64,000 nt of DNA, taken from Phymorhynchus buccinoides. Lineage: Eukaryota > Mollusca > Gastropoda > Neogastropoda > Raphitomidae. This document shows positions 1 to 11,774 of this stretch, in pieces. The translations under genes and the position numbers were made by a program. Below the pieces are notes generated by a model. The model was not told the DNA's origin. It saw only the letters and a program-made list of their open reading frames with translations, and searched no databases. Where the stretch lies: assembly GCA_017654935.2 (NCBI GenBank), contig CM065682.1, positions 32,989,963 through 33,053,962 on the forward strand. Direction: 5' to 3'. Each line of letters begins with the position of its first letter. Position 1 is the first letter of the stretch.

Positions 1-18
1 TATGCCTTTTTTGTTTTA

Positions 19-44
19 TTCTCTCTCTCTCTCTCTCTCTCTCG

Positions 45-112
<68 letters not shown>

Positions 113-117
113 GTAGT
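19..117. repeat. (CT)n microsatellite
   Basis: Nearly pure CT dinucleotides with one CG and one CC interruption. A short TG/CG-alternating tract follows at about 186-222. The open frame across it is only Ser-Leu repeats and is not a gene. Confidence 0.95.
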
Positions 118-344
118 CGTATGTTTTCTTTTGCAAGACATGACTGATGACGACATACGTCAACGAGAATCTGTTTGCTTCCATGTGTGTGTGTGTGTGT
201 GTGCGCGCGCTCGCGCTCGCGTGCGTTTGCATGTGTGGTTTTTTTAAAATAATTTTTTATCTTTGTTGTGAAGCATGCATGAATCGTTGTTGTGATTAAC
301 ATTAGACTAAACATTGCACTCGGTATACATGTACCAGACTATAT

Positions 345-345
345 A

Positions 346-386
<41 letters not shown>
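345..386. repeat. (AG)n microsatellite
   Basis: About 20 uninterrupted AG units, the opposite strand sense to the CT array at the left edge. Confidence 0.95.
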
Positions 387-388
<2 letters not shown>

Positions 389-390
<2 letters not shown>

Positions 391-1808
391 AGTAATTAGC
401 GTGAAAATAATATAAACAAAACTTTTTTCTACAGATTTAACAAAATTATGCTTGTAATGAATACAGAAATTGAATTGAAGACAATGAATTAAAAATGTAA
501 AGTTTGATAAATAAATAAATAAATAAATTTAAAAAATAGGGATTCTGATGCCCCTTTATTTATTACCCCAAGTAAAAATATGATTATTGAAAAGTTGTTT
601 GACTTGTCTGCGTGACTTAATTGGACCCTAATATCTTTCTGTATAAATGAAAACCAGGGTGGGTTTGTTTTGCTTTCTTTACTTCTATGTTGTTGTTTTT
701 TGTGTGAACTTTATTCAGAAAACGCGCGAATATACCATACTGGTAAAGATAAAGATCATGTGCCCCCCCCCCCCCCCTCTTACATTTCTCAGCTCTCCCC
801 ACATTTTCACACCTGCCTTTCTTACCAAACTATTAAGCTGTATTTTATCAACTTTTTGAGATAATTATCTTTATTGAATAATTCATCACAGTCATGATAA
901 AGGCCATTATCTAATAGGACCCCCCCCCCCCCCCCACCCCCCACCCCCCCTATGTAGTGCAGTACACACAACAGCCGCAGAGCATTTGTCACAGTCCTGG
1001 TTCATTGCGTTTTTTTCCGTCTTGCCTTTTATCTTCTACTATTATTGAATGCATGTGTTTTATTATGTAAATGGATGGAAATGTGTGTACAATATAGCAA
1101 ACGATAGAGGATGAAGTACTCAATCCGCAGTAAGACAGGCAAGACTGAAAAAGGTTTTTTTTAATAATTTTCCAAAGTTAGAGTATCCCTGAAAGGACAA
1201 TTTTTGAAGTTTGATTTCAGTTTTATCCGTTTTTAAGTTAATCTAAGCTCTCAATGAGATTCAGTTTTCTCTATAAAAAAATTTGGTTAAATTGTGAGCA
1301 ATATTTTTTTGTTTTTGTTTGTTTGTTTAATGTATGTGTACACTGAATTTGACGAAAGCCCATGATGAGTCTACTCTAGGTATTAGCCTGTGCTAGAAAG
1401 TGTCCATTCTGTTTTGGAATGAATCGAAGTCGCTTCATACTCAGGAACTTCTGTTTTTCTCGTTGGGTGCTTGTTTGCTTTGGCACCTTTGCAGGCCTTT
1501 AGCTCAAGCTTGATTGTCCGCAAAGGCTTGTAGGCTTACTGCGCCGGTGATTTCTACTCTATTTCTTTCTTTCCTTCTTCTTCTTCTTCTTCTTCTTCTT
1601 CTCTAGTGGTGACCGATTCCACTTATCTAGGCCTTAAAAAACAATAACTTCACTCTTTGGAGACGTGACTGACTGACTTAAAAGAAGAAGAAGAAGAAGC
1701 TAAAAAAAAAAAAAGAAGCGGGTACAAGTATTTGAGAACCAGTTGAGGATTATTTATGGGGAACGAAACACATTGTCCAAGTCCTGGACTGAGAATGGGG
1801 AAAATTAC
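389..1808. other. Non-coding stretch, no gene seen
   Basis: AT-rich sequence without a convincing open frame. It holds two poly-C runs (about 765-777 and 920-950), a (TTC)n tract at about 1577-1602 and a (GAA)n tract at about 1683-1700. The inverted trinucleotide tracts may be tails of GAA-ended retroposons like those near 38.2 and 63.0 kb, but no body of such an element is visible here. Confidence 0.6.
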
Positions 1809-2587
1809 AAGTGCAACGCCGAGCGGCTGCAAAGTCCCCTCGCAGCATCGCCGAGCTACTCCGAAATCGGAATGTGTCGGTTGTACACTTACATAAAAAC
1901 GCATCAAAACAGCACGTAACTACATAAAACGCATCAAAACAGCATGTAACTAAATAGTTTTTTTTATATAATTATAGCCTTGGGGGTCGGACCCGTGATT
2001 TTGAGCGCGCGCGATCATGCGCACACGAGCGCACAGAAAAATTCATGACAACTGTGTTATAGACCATTCATCAAGAAATGTTGTGAAAAAAACTGCATTG
2101 AAATACATGCAAAACTTCGCGAGATATTAGCGATTATGTGTTTCGGGGGTTCGAAAGCGTAACTGGCGCGACCTTGACCTTAATGTAAAACTGAAATACA
2201 TCAGTGGATAGCTCTGCATCTTGCCAAACTAGTATAGGGGGAAGACGGGGTTCGTCTCGCATGGGCGGGTAAGAAGCCCACCCCAATTATCTCATGAAAT
2301 AAAGAAAATGGGCAGTCAAATTTGCCCATGAGACGAATGCTAGACATTAACGCTGTGTTTCATGGGCAAACCACGTAACTGAAATTTGCTTGACCTTAAT
2401 GAGATAACTGGGGTGGGCATCTTAGTGGATATGCGCTTTTTACCCCGTCTTCCCCTACCAAATTTGATGATGATACACTGAATAGTTTTTTTTAGAAAAA
2501 CGGACGAATAGCCGGACGGACGGACGGACACGGACGGACGGACCAGACAAAAACAATAGCTCCCCGAACCTTCGGCTCGGGGACTAA
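1809..2587 (+). mobile_element. Dispersed hairpin-ended element, copy 1
   Basis: This copy begins near ACAAGTGCAACGCCGAG and ends with a (CGGA)n tract, a GC-rich hairpin (CCCCGA...TCGGGG) and GGACTAA. Copies 2 (6318-6897, minus) and 3 (7614-8580, plus) share the order of modules. No coding capacity is seen. A terminal hairpin followed by CTAA recalls the 3' end of Helitrons, but the flanks do not show a clean A/T insertion site, so the class is left open. A foldback element has inserted into this copy at 2237. Confidence 0.75.
2237..2455. mobile_element. Foldback MITE (GGGGAAGACGGGG family), copy a
   Basis: Two long arms, beginning GGGGGAAGACGGGG and ending CCCCGTCTTCCCC, are near reverse complements around a short loop. 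It sits inside the hairpin-ended element. The uninterrupted homologous site (for example near 8156-8170) reads AACTAGTATACCAAATTT, so TA was duplicated on insertion (2235-2236 and 2456-2457). A TA target site points to the Tc1/mariner/pogo group of DNA transposons. Copy a is more diverged than copies b-e. Confidence 0.85.
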
Positions 2588-3179
2588 AAATTATTAGGGA
2601 GCTGCGACAGGCTAGCTCTAGAACTTTTAAACTCGCAGCCAGCTAGAACTTTTAAACTGTAGCAACTGTACTTTTTAAACCACGACAACGGTACCGGTCT
2701 GCTTCGTTCACCCTGGGCCTTCTTTCATCTGATCGTAGTGGCAATGATTGCTATTTCGTTATTCATGATCTCCGCGTTCATTAATGTTCATGCCCAGTTC
2801 GATGTTGGTGTGCTTGGTCGCTTCCATCGCCTTATTTATAAATATGTAAACCTCGTAGCTACCACCATCTACATCAATCACTGTTATGCTCGGTGTCCAT
2901 CTGTGTTCTACCGAGGACCCAGCGTGTCTGACAATCGTGTGACAGGTAGCACACGCCTTGTTGCTTTTGACTCGCTGACAGGTTATGTACACAAGCAGGT
3001 CTGCTTCTTTTGGTCTCCCTTCCCCAAGACCCAAACAACATGGGCGACAGCGGACCAGATGCGTACACAACGCACGCCAGTGGGTGTGAATGACATGGCA
3101 GCAGGTGTGAGAAAAACACAGAATGAAACAAAACAGATGCTTTGTATTAGCCAGGACACAAGATGTACACCGAGCCTTA

Positions 3180-3470
3180 GGTAATGGCCGCGCCATGAAG
3201 TTATTTGCGACGATTCTGGGCTAAGTTAAGTAAGTTGTCATAGCTAGGGGAAGACGGGTAGTGGCCGCGCCATGAAAATTCTGGGCGTTCAGTAAGTTGT
3301 CATATGGGCCGGGTAAGAAGCCCATAGCTACTACCATCAACAACTCACTGTTAGGTAGTGGCCGCGCCATCATGAAATAAGTTGTCATAGCAAATTTCAG
3401 TTAGGTAGTGGCCGCGCCATGAAGTTCTTTGCGACGATTCTGGGCCAAGTTCAGTAAGTTGTAGTTTAGA
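3180..3470. repeat. Short degenerate tandem repeat mixed with foldback-MITE fragments
   Basis: The phrase GTAGTGGCCGCGCCATGAA recurs at about 3183, 3268, 3356 and 3406, followed in the fuller copies by a TTTGCGACGATTCTGGGC phrase. Between copies lie snippets matching the foldback MITE: GGGGAAGACGGG, GGGTAAGAAGCCC, CATGAAATAA and CAAATTTCAG. Confidence 0.65.
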
Positions 3471-5213
3471 AACCCCATCCAATTTTGGTATTGAATTTTT
3501 TTTTTTAACCGGGAAGCTAGCCTACGTTCTGCTGTTCCCGGGAAAGGGATTTTTTGAGATTGAGCGTTGTAAGCCCAATGATACACTATTCTTGCTACAA
3601 CTCTGTCTGATTTTGTCTTTGTTCTCATAAACGACATATAGTCTGTTTTGTCAGCGTTAAATAACCAGAGACTGAGAGAGCATTGATTTGTAGTGTTTTT
3701 CTAAGCATTCTACATAAAATAATAGTCTCATAAATAAACTCTCGGGCAAATTTTTTGTATGTGCGAAGAGATTGATGGTCACAAAAGGGTTAAGCTTCAG
3801 TTCGAAGTACTGTAATATGTTTTGTTTCATTTGCGCTTCCCCCCCATATAAAATGCGTAGGCCGTAGTGGGTTAATTTAATTATGAATTGCTAAATCAAT
3901 TCAAAATCTTAAAATAACATATCTTTTAGCAAACTGTGTTAACTGTGCTTTTTAAAAAGTGTACAGTCCTTTTATTTTATTTTATTGGAAATAAAGATTA
4001 TTTGATTAAACCTTTTGTATATAGAGTGTCCCCTCGAGGTAGGGTAGACCTTAGTTGATTTTTAAGTTTTTAAAAAAATTATTTTTTTTTTTAAAAGTGG
4101 TCCCTGAAATTTTAATCGGAAAAACGCTCAGGGAGCAAACAAACGCTCAGTAAATTTTAACACAAACTAGCTAGTTTTAACAAGTCGTAAGTCGAGCCAT
4201 GGCATCAAAACAAAATTCCAAACGAAATTCATTAGAAAACCTAACTTTATAAAAAAAAATATCAATTAGTAATGTCCCATATGTATCATTAAAGATCGGG
4301 AGGACGCAAAACATAAATGTTGTGGGTTAATTCAAGATAAGGGTGGGGGGTGGGAGGGGGGGAAGAAAAGGGTGGGTGGTATCAGAGAGTGCACTATCCA
4401 CTTAATTAAGTTTTCATGTACTCTTAATTGCTTTTTCATTGTCCTTTGCCGATCTACGATCGCAAAGGAGCATGAATTCGTTCGTGTATGTTTCTTTGTT
4501 GTTGTTTTTTGTTTTGTTTTACAGGACGGGGCAAGTACAGGGCGTAACCGGCAAAGGACATATCTGCCGCTCGGCGATGCCCTTGTTTGTGCGCGTGCGT
4601 GCGTGCGTGTGTGTGTGTGCGTACCAGCGCGCGCGCGCATGTGTGTGTTTGACAGAGGCACAGACAAAGAAAGACAGAGAGACAGAGAGAGAGACAGAGA
4701 ACGCTCGCCAGATTTGCCGTGGTACCAAAAGCCTGTTGGGTTCAAAAATAAAACTGATGGAACTGTGAAATTGTAGGGATATTATTTATTTAGATACAGA
4801 TAAAGGAATATAGAGCTGTGGCAAAATGTTTCATTTAAACTATGAGAGCATAAAGCTGTTAATCATTTGAAGTTAGAACCTTAGAAACAGAATTATTGGA
4901 ACATACAACTGGAGACTCGAAAACAAAGGAACTCTGGCAGCAAAGAATTGTAGGAAGATAAAACTGTACAAACACAAATCAAACCCTGTGTTTTAGACCC
5001 CCAAAGCCAATCATTATTCTTACTGACCAGCGGGCTCGGTCTCTCTAAGCCCTTTCCCATCTCTACCCCCACCCCACAGAACTAATAATTATTAGACTGG
5101 AGCAAGTGACAGCGATAAAAACAGATAGTTGGCCCAACGTTGTGGGCAGAACAGGGCTAGGTAGCATTGTAACAGCGTTCTGGACAGTCAATGAGCGAAG
5201 CTATGTGTCAATT
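3471..5213. other. Non-coding stretch, no gene seen
   Basis: Mostly AT-rich sequence. A purine- and pyrimidine-biased low-complexity patch at about 4340-4710 includes GT/GC-alternating and (AGAC)n-like tracts that produce spurious open frames on both strands. No splice-bounded coding exon is evident. Confidence 0.55.
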
Positions 5214-5422
5214 ACCGGGCCGGATCTAGGGGGGTGCTCGGCTGTCAACGCTCTTAAGAAGTTCTGTTCTGAGCTCACAGGAGATGCCACAAAACAGTTT
5301 TAAAATGTTGAAAACTCGTTTCTTTGCCCCTGAACCCCACCGGGGCCTAGGCGGCCCCTGGACCCCGGCCTAAGAAAAGTTTCAAGCACCCCCCCATCAA
5401 AAGTCTGTGATCCGGTCCTGAA
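5214..5422. mobile_element. Possible small inverted-repeat element
   Basis: The left end contains CCGGATCTAGGGGGGTGCT. The right end contains AGCACCCCCCCATC followed by GATCCGG, giving an imperfect terminal inverted repeat around about 200 bp. No coding potential. Only one copy was recognised in the window, so the call is tentative. Confidence 0.45.
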
Positions 5423-6317
5423 TTACCCTACTATGCAGTTTGCAAAAAATTGGCGACAGATACATAAACTCGATTGGCTTCAATAAGAAACCACCAGCAT
5501 TTTTTTTTTTAAGCTATACATTTTATCAATGAATGGCATCAAAAAGTATCTCAAGACAGTTAATTCTACTGTTGAGTGATATCCGATTCCTCTCCACCTC
5601 ATCAATAGTGACAAGTCACAGTATACCACATAAATGACCCCAAACGCAACATGTTGTCTGCTGTTGTCTACTGCTACGATCTACCCTTTCGCGATGAACA
5701 TGTTAAAGATACACTCACGCATCACGATTAAGTCCCTTGGGTTTTTTCTGGGTAGCTGTGACCCACATGCAGATGTCCCCAACTTCAAATTGAGGCTGCT
5801 CTTTAAAATGATGCTTCGGTTTGAATTTGGGGGCATTTGTATGGGAGTGAGACCTGGTCAAAACAAGATTTATTTCCAGCTATAAGAGGGAAAACATGTG
5901 AAACCCGTGATTTTGACACGTGATCTGGTGGGTCTTTAAAGATTTTACGCAACACTCGTAGCGCTCTTTTACGAGCGTACGCAAAAAATCGGGGCTGCCC
6001 AGCTTTTTGGCACAAAGCATGGCCTTTGGCCAACCCCACCCAGATTATTTGCAGCAGAACGCCATAAAACGATCTGCTTTAGCAATTGCGCCCAGGCCCA
6101 CTGGCCATGGGAAGATCAGAAAGATAGGACAGGGCGGTGTTCCGATGGGAGACTAAGCCTAATTGGAAAGTCCCAAGTCCGTGACAGTAGCGACAATGAA
6201 TTGTACAGTGTCATGCAAGGCTGGAGTGACGTTCATTCCTGACTATCCTTTCGGTAGACACTCTTCAACAAAAATGTTGAGGACTATTTGCCTTGTTATT
6301 TAATGTTCATTTTTTTT
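5423..6317. other. Non-coding stretch with a dispersed-repeat piece
   Basis: No gene is seen. The segment around 5785-5815 (CTTCAAATTGAGGCTGCTC and neighbours) is the reverse complement of a piece at about 10885-10925, so it is a dispersed repeat. Confidence 0.5.
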
Positions 6318-6897
6318 TAGTCCCCGAGCCGAAGGTTTGGGAACTATTGTTTCTGTCTGGTCCGTCCGGCGTGCCTCCGTCCGTCCGGCCGGCCGGCTAT
6401 TCGTCCGTTTTTCTCAAAAACTATTCAGTTTATCATCATCAAATTGTGTATACTAGTTTGCCAAGATGCAAGCTATCCACTGATGTATTTAGTTTTACAT
6501 TAAGGTCAAGGTCGCGCCAGTTACGGGGTTAAGGGTTCAAACCCCAAAACACATAATCGCTAATATATCGCGAAGTTTTGCATGTATTTCAATGCAGTTT
6601 TTTTCCACAACATTTCTTGATGAATGGTCTATAACACAGTTGTCATGAATTGTTCTGTGCGCTCGTGTGCGCATGATAGCGCGCGCCCAAATCACGGGTG
6701 CGAACCCCAAGGCTATATATAAAAAAAAACTATTCAGTTACGTGCTGTTTTGATGCGTTTTTATGTAAGTACGTTCTCGTCCTGTTTTCAGTTCTCAATG
6801 GTCTCCCCGCTGTGTGTACAGCCGACACATTCCGATTTCGGAGTAGCTCGGCGATGCTGCGAGGGGACTTTGCAGCCGCTCGGCGTTGCACTTGTTT
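6318..6897 (-). mobile_element. Dispersed hairpin-ended element, copy 2 (minus)
   Basis: On the minus strand it has the same module order as copy 1: the GCAACGCCGAGCGGC head, a CGAAATCGGAATGTGTCGGC module, a GCGCGCGC-containing middle, GGTCAAGGTCGCG, the (CGGA)n tract and the terminal CCCCGA...TCGGGG hairpin. It lacks the foldback insertion and the internal tandem expansion, so it is the simplest full-length copy in the window. Confidence 0.75.
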
Positions 6898-7013
6898 CTA
6901 TTGTTTTACACATGAACACAAGTTTAGGATAACATGTCATGGATGCCTTATTGTTGTTTTCAACGTAAACAAAAATTTGTTGTAAATACCCCCGACATAA
7001 TTATTTATGTCTG

Positions 7014-7324
<311 letters not shown>

Positions 7325-7613
7325 TCCCTCCCTCTCTCTCTCTTACTGTCTGTTATTTGTTATCATTATCATAATGATTAATATGTGTGCGCCAAAATGT
7401 GCAGTGCATATGGGACTCTTCCAAATGCTTTTACTTTCTACAGTGACGTTCATTCAGTGAAAATCTAGGACAGGAATTGTGTACTCCTGTGAAGTGCTTA
7501 GTCAAGAGAGCAGATGTTATCTTATTATCCTAGCTGGAACAGACAATAGCTTTGTAATTGTATAATGGTGCACTTAAGCTCATCACTGGTTGGGACTGAC
7601 GATAACAATTGCA

Positions 7614-8580
7614 GACAAGTGCAACGCCGAGCGGCTGCAAAGTCCCCTCGCAGCATGGCCGAGCTACTCCGAAATCGGAATGTGTCGGCTGTACACACAG
7701 CGGGGAGACCATAGAGAACTGAAAACAGGACGGACGGATGGACGACCGGAAAGAAGTGGGACATATCGGGCCTGTGACACAAAGGGCCTAAGGCACAGTG
7801 GGCTTATCCCATGTTTAGACCAAATACATCAGTGGATAGCTTGCATCTTGGCAAACTGGTATACCAAATTTGATGATGATAGACTGAATAGTTTTGACGG
7901 CCGGAAAGAAGTGGGACATATCGGGCCTGTGACACAAAGGGCCTAGGGCACAGCGGGCTTATCCCATGTTTAGACTAAATACATCAGTGGATAGCTTGCA
8001 TCTTGGCAAACTAGTATACCAAATTTGATGATGATAGACTGAATAGTTTTGACGTGGGACATATCGGGCCTGTGACACAAAGGGCCTAGGGCACAGCGGG
8101 CTTATCCCATGTTTAGACTAAATACATCAGTGGATAGCTTGCATCTTGGCAAACTAGTATACCAAATTTGATGATGATAGACTGAATAGTTTTTGACGTG
8201 GGACATATCGGGCCTGTGACACAAAGGGCCTAGGGCACAGCGGGCTTATCCCATGTTTAGACTAAATACATCAGTGGATAGCTTGCATCTTGGCAAACTA
8301 GTATACCAAATTTGATGATGATAGACTGAATAGTTTTTGAGTGGGACATATCGGGCCTGTGACACAAAGGGCCTAGGGCACAGCGGGCTTATCCCATGTT
8401 TAGACTAAATACATCAGTGGATAGCTTGCATCTTGGCAAACTAGTATACCAAATTCGATGATGATAGAACTGAATAATTTTTTGAGAAAAACGGCCGAAT
8501 AGCCGGACGGACGGACGGACGATCGGACGGACGGACCAGACAAAAACAATAGCTCCCCGAACCTTCGGCTCGGGGACTAA
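7614..8580 (+). mobile_element. Dispersed hairpin-ended element, copy 3, with internal expansion
   Basis: The head (about 7614-7730) and the tail (CGGA tract and terminal CCCCGA...TCGGGG hairpin, about 8490-8580) match copies 1 and 2. Between them lie five tandem units of about 143-155 bp. The expansion contains the motif that in copy 1 is the insertion site of the foldback MITE, so it also supplies the empty-site reference. Confidence 0.75.
7756..8483 (+). repeat. Five-unit tandem repeat, about 143 bp per unit
   Basis: Units start at GTGGGACATATCGGGCC at 7756, 7911, 8054, 8199 and 8341. Each ends in a run like GATGATGATAGACTGAATAG. The first unit is a little longer and more diverged; units 2-5 are nearly identical, indicating recent amplification inside a mobile element. 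Confidence 0.9.
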
Positions 8581-8802
8581 CAAGTGTACCATGTAAGCGT
8601 TGTGTGGAACTGAAATAACTTTTGTTGTATTGTTTTGGGCAGTCCATCCAATAACTATGATGATGATGATGACGATCAAGACGATGGTGTCCACGATGAC
8701 TTCAATAACGCTGCCTTTTCTTTCTTTCTTGTTTTAAGATATCGCTACATGGGGCCAACGAAACACTAAACCTTCTCGGTAACGAAACACTAAACCTTCT
8801 CG

Positions 8803-10090
8803 GTTATGTTGTATTTTAGACAACCCCCGTCAAATGTTCGCATTGACAATTGTCAACGAGAAACAATTAACATTCTGCCATTCTTGAGAAAGGGATCAGC
8901 CTAGGATTATTTTCATAAAACTGAAAGAAGCAGACTTTGAGACTGAGGATCGTGAACATGAGTGGGGGAGTAAAGTAAAGCAGACTTTGAGACTGAGGAT
9001 CGTAAACATGAGTGGGGGGCTAAAATAAAGCAGACTTTGAGACTGAGGATCGTGAACATGAGTGGGGGACTAAAGTAAAGCAGACTTTGAGACTGAGGAT
9101 CGTAAACATGAGTGGGGGACTAAAGTAAAGCAGACTTTGAGACTGAGGATCGTGAACATGAGTGGGGGGCTAAAATAAAGCAGACTTTGAGACTGAGGAT
9201 CGTGAACATGAGTGGGGGACTAAAGTAAAGCAGACTTTGAGACTGAGGATCGTGAACATGAGTGGGGGGCTAAAGTAAAGCAGACTTTGAGACTGAGGAT
9301 CGTAAACATGAGTGGGGGGCTAAAATAAAGCAGACTTTGAGACTGAGGATCGTGAACATGAGTGGGGGACTAAAGTAAAGCAGACTTTGAGACTGAGGAT
9401 CGTAAACATGAGTGGGGGGCTAAAATAAAGCAGACTTTGAGACTGAGGATCGTGAACATGAGTGGGGGACTAAAGTAAAGCAGACTTTGAGACTGAGGAT
9501 CGTGAACATGAGTGGGGGACTAAAATAAAGCAGACTTTGAGACTGAGGATCGTAAACATGAGTGGGGGACTAAAATAAAGCAGACTTTGAGACTGAGGAT
9601 CGTGAACATGAGTGGGGGGACTAAAGTAAAGCAGACTTTGAGACTGAGGATCGTGAACATGAGTGGGGGACTAAAGTAAAGCAGACTTTGAGACTGAGGA
9701 TCGTAAACACGAGTGGGGGGCTAAAATAAAGCAAACTTTGAGACTGAGGATCGTGAACATGAGTGGGGGACTAAAGTAAAGCAGACTTTGAGACTGAGGA
9801 TCGTGAACATGAGTGGGGGACTAAAGTAAAGCAGACTTTGAGACTGAGGATCGTGAACATGAGTGGGGGACTAAAATAAAGCAGACTTTGAGACTGAGGA
9901 TCGTAAACATGAGTGGGGGACTAAAGTAAAGCAGACTTTGAGACTGAGGATCGTAAACACGAGTGGGGGGCTAAAATAAAGCAGACTTTGAGACTGAGGA
10001 TCGTGAACATGAGTGGGGGACTAAAATAAAGCAGACTTTGAGACTGAGGATCGTGAACATGAGTGGGGGGACTAAAGTACCACTTTGCCC
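8803..10090 (-). mobile_element. MITE (GGCAAAGTTGTAG family) carrying a satellite expansion
   Basis: Read on the minus strand, this starts with the family terminus (GGCAAAGTGGTAC...), runs through the satellite, and continues into the body that pairs with 22639-22826 (CAGACTTTGAGA, GATCAGCCTAGG, CTGCCATTC). It ends near 8803 at the other terminal repeat (TTGTATTTTAGACAACCCC). The intact family member is about 190 bp; this one is about 1.29 kb because its terminal 50 bp is repeated about 23 times. Confidence 0.8.
8929..10078. repeat. 50-bp satellite, about 23 tandem copies
   Basis: The monomer is AAAGCAGACTTTGAGACTGA plus GGATCGTGAACATGAGTGGG and GGGACTAAAGT-type variants, giving a 50-bp period over about 1150 bp. 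Copies differ mainly at three sites: CGTGAAC or CGTAAAC, GGGGGAC or GGGGGGC, and TAAAGT or TAAAAT. Variant combinations are shared by non-adjacent copies, which suggests unequal exchange or multi-unit duplication. It is not a CRISPR array, since there are no unique spacers. Confidence 0.95.
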
Positions 10091-10404
10091 CCACTTTTCT
10101 GTCTTCATTGTCTTCTGGAATTCAGAGAAATGGAGGATGGTAACCTAATAATGCTTCACACTTATTGGCCTACGTGCCAGTTCTTGAGACACTCGCCAGA
10201 CGCCAGAAGCTTTCCAGATAAGATGAAAATGCTGTTTGTTGCGTACCAAAGTGTCACCCAACTCAAAATTGTCGTCGGCGACATTTTATCGGAGAGAGAG
10301 GGGGGGGGGGGGGGGGGGAGAGGGGAGAGAAGGGATGAAGGGAGAGAGTCAGAGATATGGAGAAAGAGAGAAGAAGAGACACAGACAGAGAGAAACAGAC
10401 AGCA

Positions 10405-10601
10405 GTGATGTCTCAAGGTCATAGGACATAGTCCTATTTCAACTGACAAATTAATGTCCTAGTGTGTTCTCCACAATCAAGACATCCTATTGAAATTAGT
10501 TGACACTGGCGGACTTTCTCCTGTTGGTTTCTGCAATGCTCTAGAAATGTTCTTGTCTTAGGACAGTTTGTCCTATCACTTCTTGATCCTTGATGCATCA
10601 C
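10405..10601 (-). mobile_element. About 200-bp MITE (GTGATG family), copy 1
   Basis: The ends are GTGATGTCTCAAGG and CCTTGATGCATCAC, imperfect inverted repeats. The reverse complement aligns along its whole length with 57894-58096, sharing repeated AGGAC/GTCCT words. No coding capacity. Confidence 0.7.
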
Positions 10602-10879
10602 GGCAGACCGATAGACAAATAGAGAGAAACAAGCGCGAAATCGCAATAGTTTGTGGCACGCGGTCTATTTTTACCACTCCAATCATGAGTCACCTCCCCT
10701 GGCTTTTCAATAATTTTAATCTGTAAACCAGAATGTTATCTCTGCACCATTTCGTAACTTTTTATATCTTTTGGAAAACATTTAAAACTATGTATCCTAC
10801 TTATGCTCATCAAAAGAAGCACCGCATACTCGTCGTGTCTGTTGTAGTGTCTGTATTACGTATGTTTATTATTTTGTAC

Positions 10880-11060
10880 GCTTTTAAAATACATCATTTT
10901 AAAGAGTGGCCTCAATTTGAAGTGTAGCCTCGATTTGAAGTGCGACAATTTTGTCAAAATGTGCGACAATTTTGGACCGACCGACAGACAGACAGACAGA
11001 CCGACCGACCGACAAAGTGAGTTATAGGTTTGTGGCTTGAGCCACAAACAAAAAGGGAGA
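10880..11060 (+). mobile_element. 3' end of a second tetranucleotide-tract, hairpin-ended element
   Basis: A (GACA/GACC)n tract at about 10977-11012 is followed by GTTATAG and a hairpin with stem GTTTGTGGCT / AGCCACAAAC and loop TG, then AAAAAGG. The design (tetranucleotide tract, then terminal hairpin) matches the other dispersed family, but the sequences differ. The upstream limit is not clear. Confidence 0.5.
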
Positions 11061-11384
11061 GGTCTACCTTGACAATAATGGTAGGGCGTGAACCAAACAG
11101 AACATGTTCACGCTGTACAAGTTTGACGATTAGGCAGCCTATGTGTGCCACAGGCACGAAGCTTATACTTTAGGTGAAATGCATGTAGGCAAATGGCACA
11201 CTGAGTCTCCTAGTCTAGGCCTAGATGATAAGCTAATGTTGCAGCAAGACCAAGTATTATGAAATAATAAATTCATTAAAAATTCAATCTACCCTAGTAC
11301 GAGATAGTGTTTTGGCACAGATGCACCCAATTAACTGTTACCAGATGTTGAAGGTCATAGTCATTAGGCGTAGCAGTGCATAAA

Positions 11385-11720
11385 AAGCATATATATATAT
11401 ATATGTACACACGCGCGTGTGTAGGGCGTGTCCGGAAGCTTATATGCACGCTTGGTTATGATTGTGTATGTGTTTGTGCGTGTGTGTACTGTGTGAATAT
11501 GCGTGCGCGCACTCGTTTGTGTGTTAATATGGTGTGTGTGCGTGCGTGCTTGTACGTGCTTGTGTGTGTATGTGTGTGCGCTCGCGCTCGGGTGCTTGCG
11601 TGCATAGTGTATGATATATGCACTCACACTCGCGCGCACACACGCACGCGCACACACACACACACTCACATACATACACACCCACACACGCATGCACACA
11701 CCACACACACACGCACACGC

Positions 11721-11772
<52 letters not shown>
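11385..11772. repeat. Compound AT / GT / CA microsatellite
   Basis: (AT)n at about 11389-11404, GT-rich sequence to about 11610, then CA-rich sequence including an unbroken (CA)n at about 11727-11772. Overall it is a purine-pyrimidine-alternating inverted repeat (GT on the left, CA on the right). Open frames on both strands here are artefacts. Confidence 0.9.

Positions 11773-11774
<2 letters not shown>

Noticed and set aside
2738..3196. Overlapping open frames of about 145 codons on both strands
   Set aside because: No recognised domain, coding on both strands is implausible, and the right end lies in a mosaic repeat.
8929..10078. CRISPR-like regular array
   Set aside because: The repeats are directly contiguous with no unique spacers, in a eukaryotic genome; it is a satellite.
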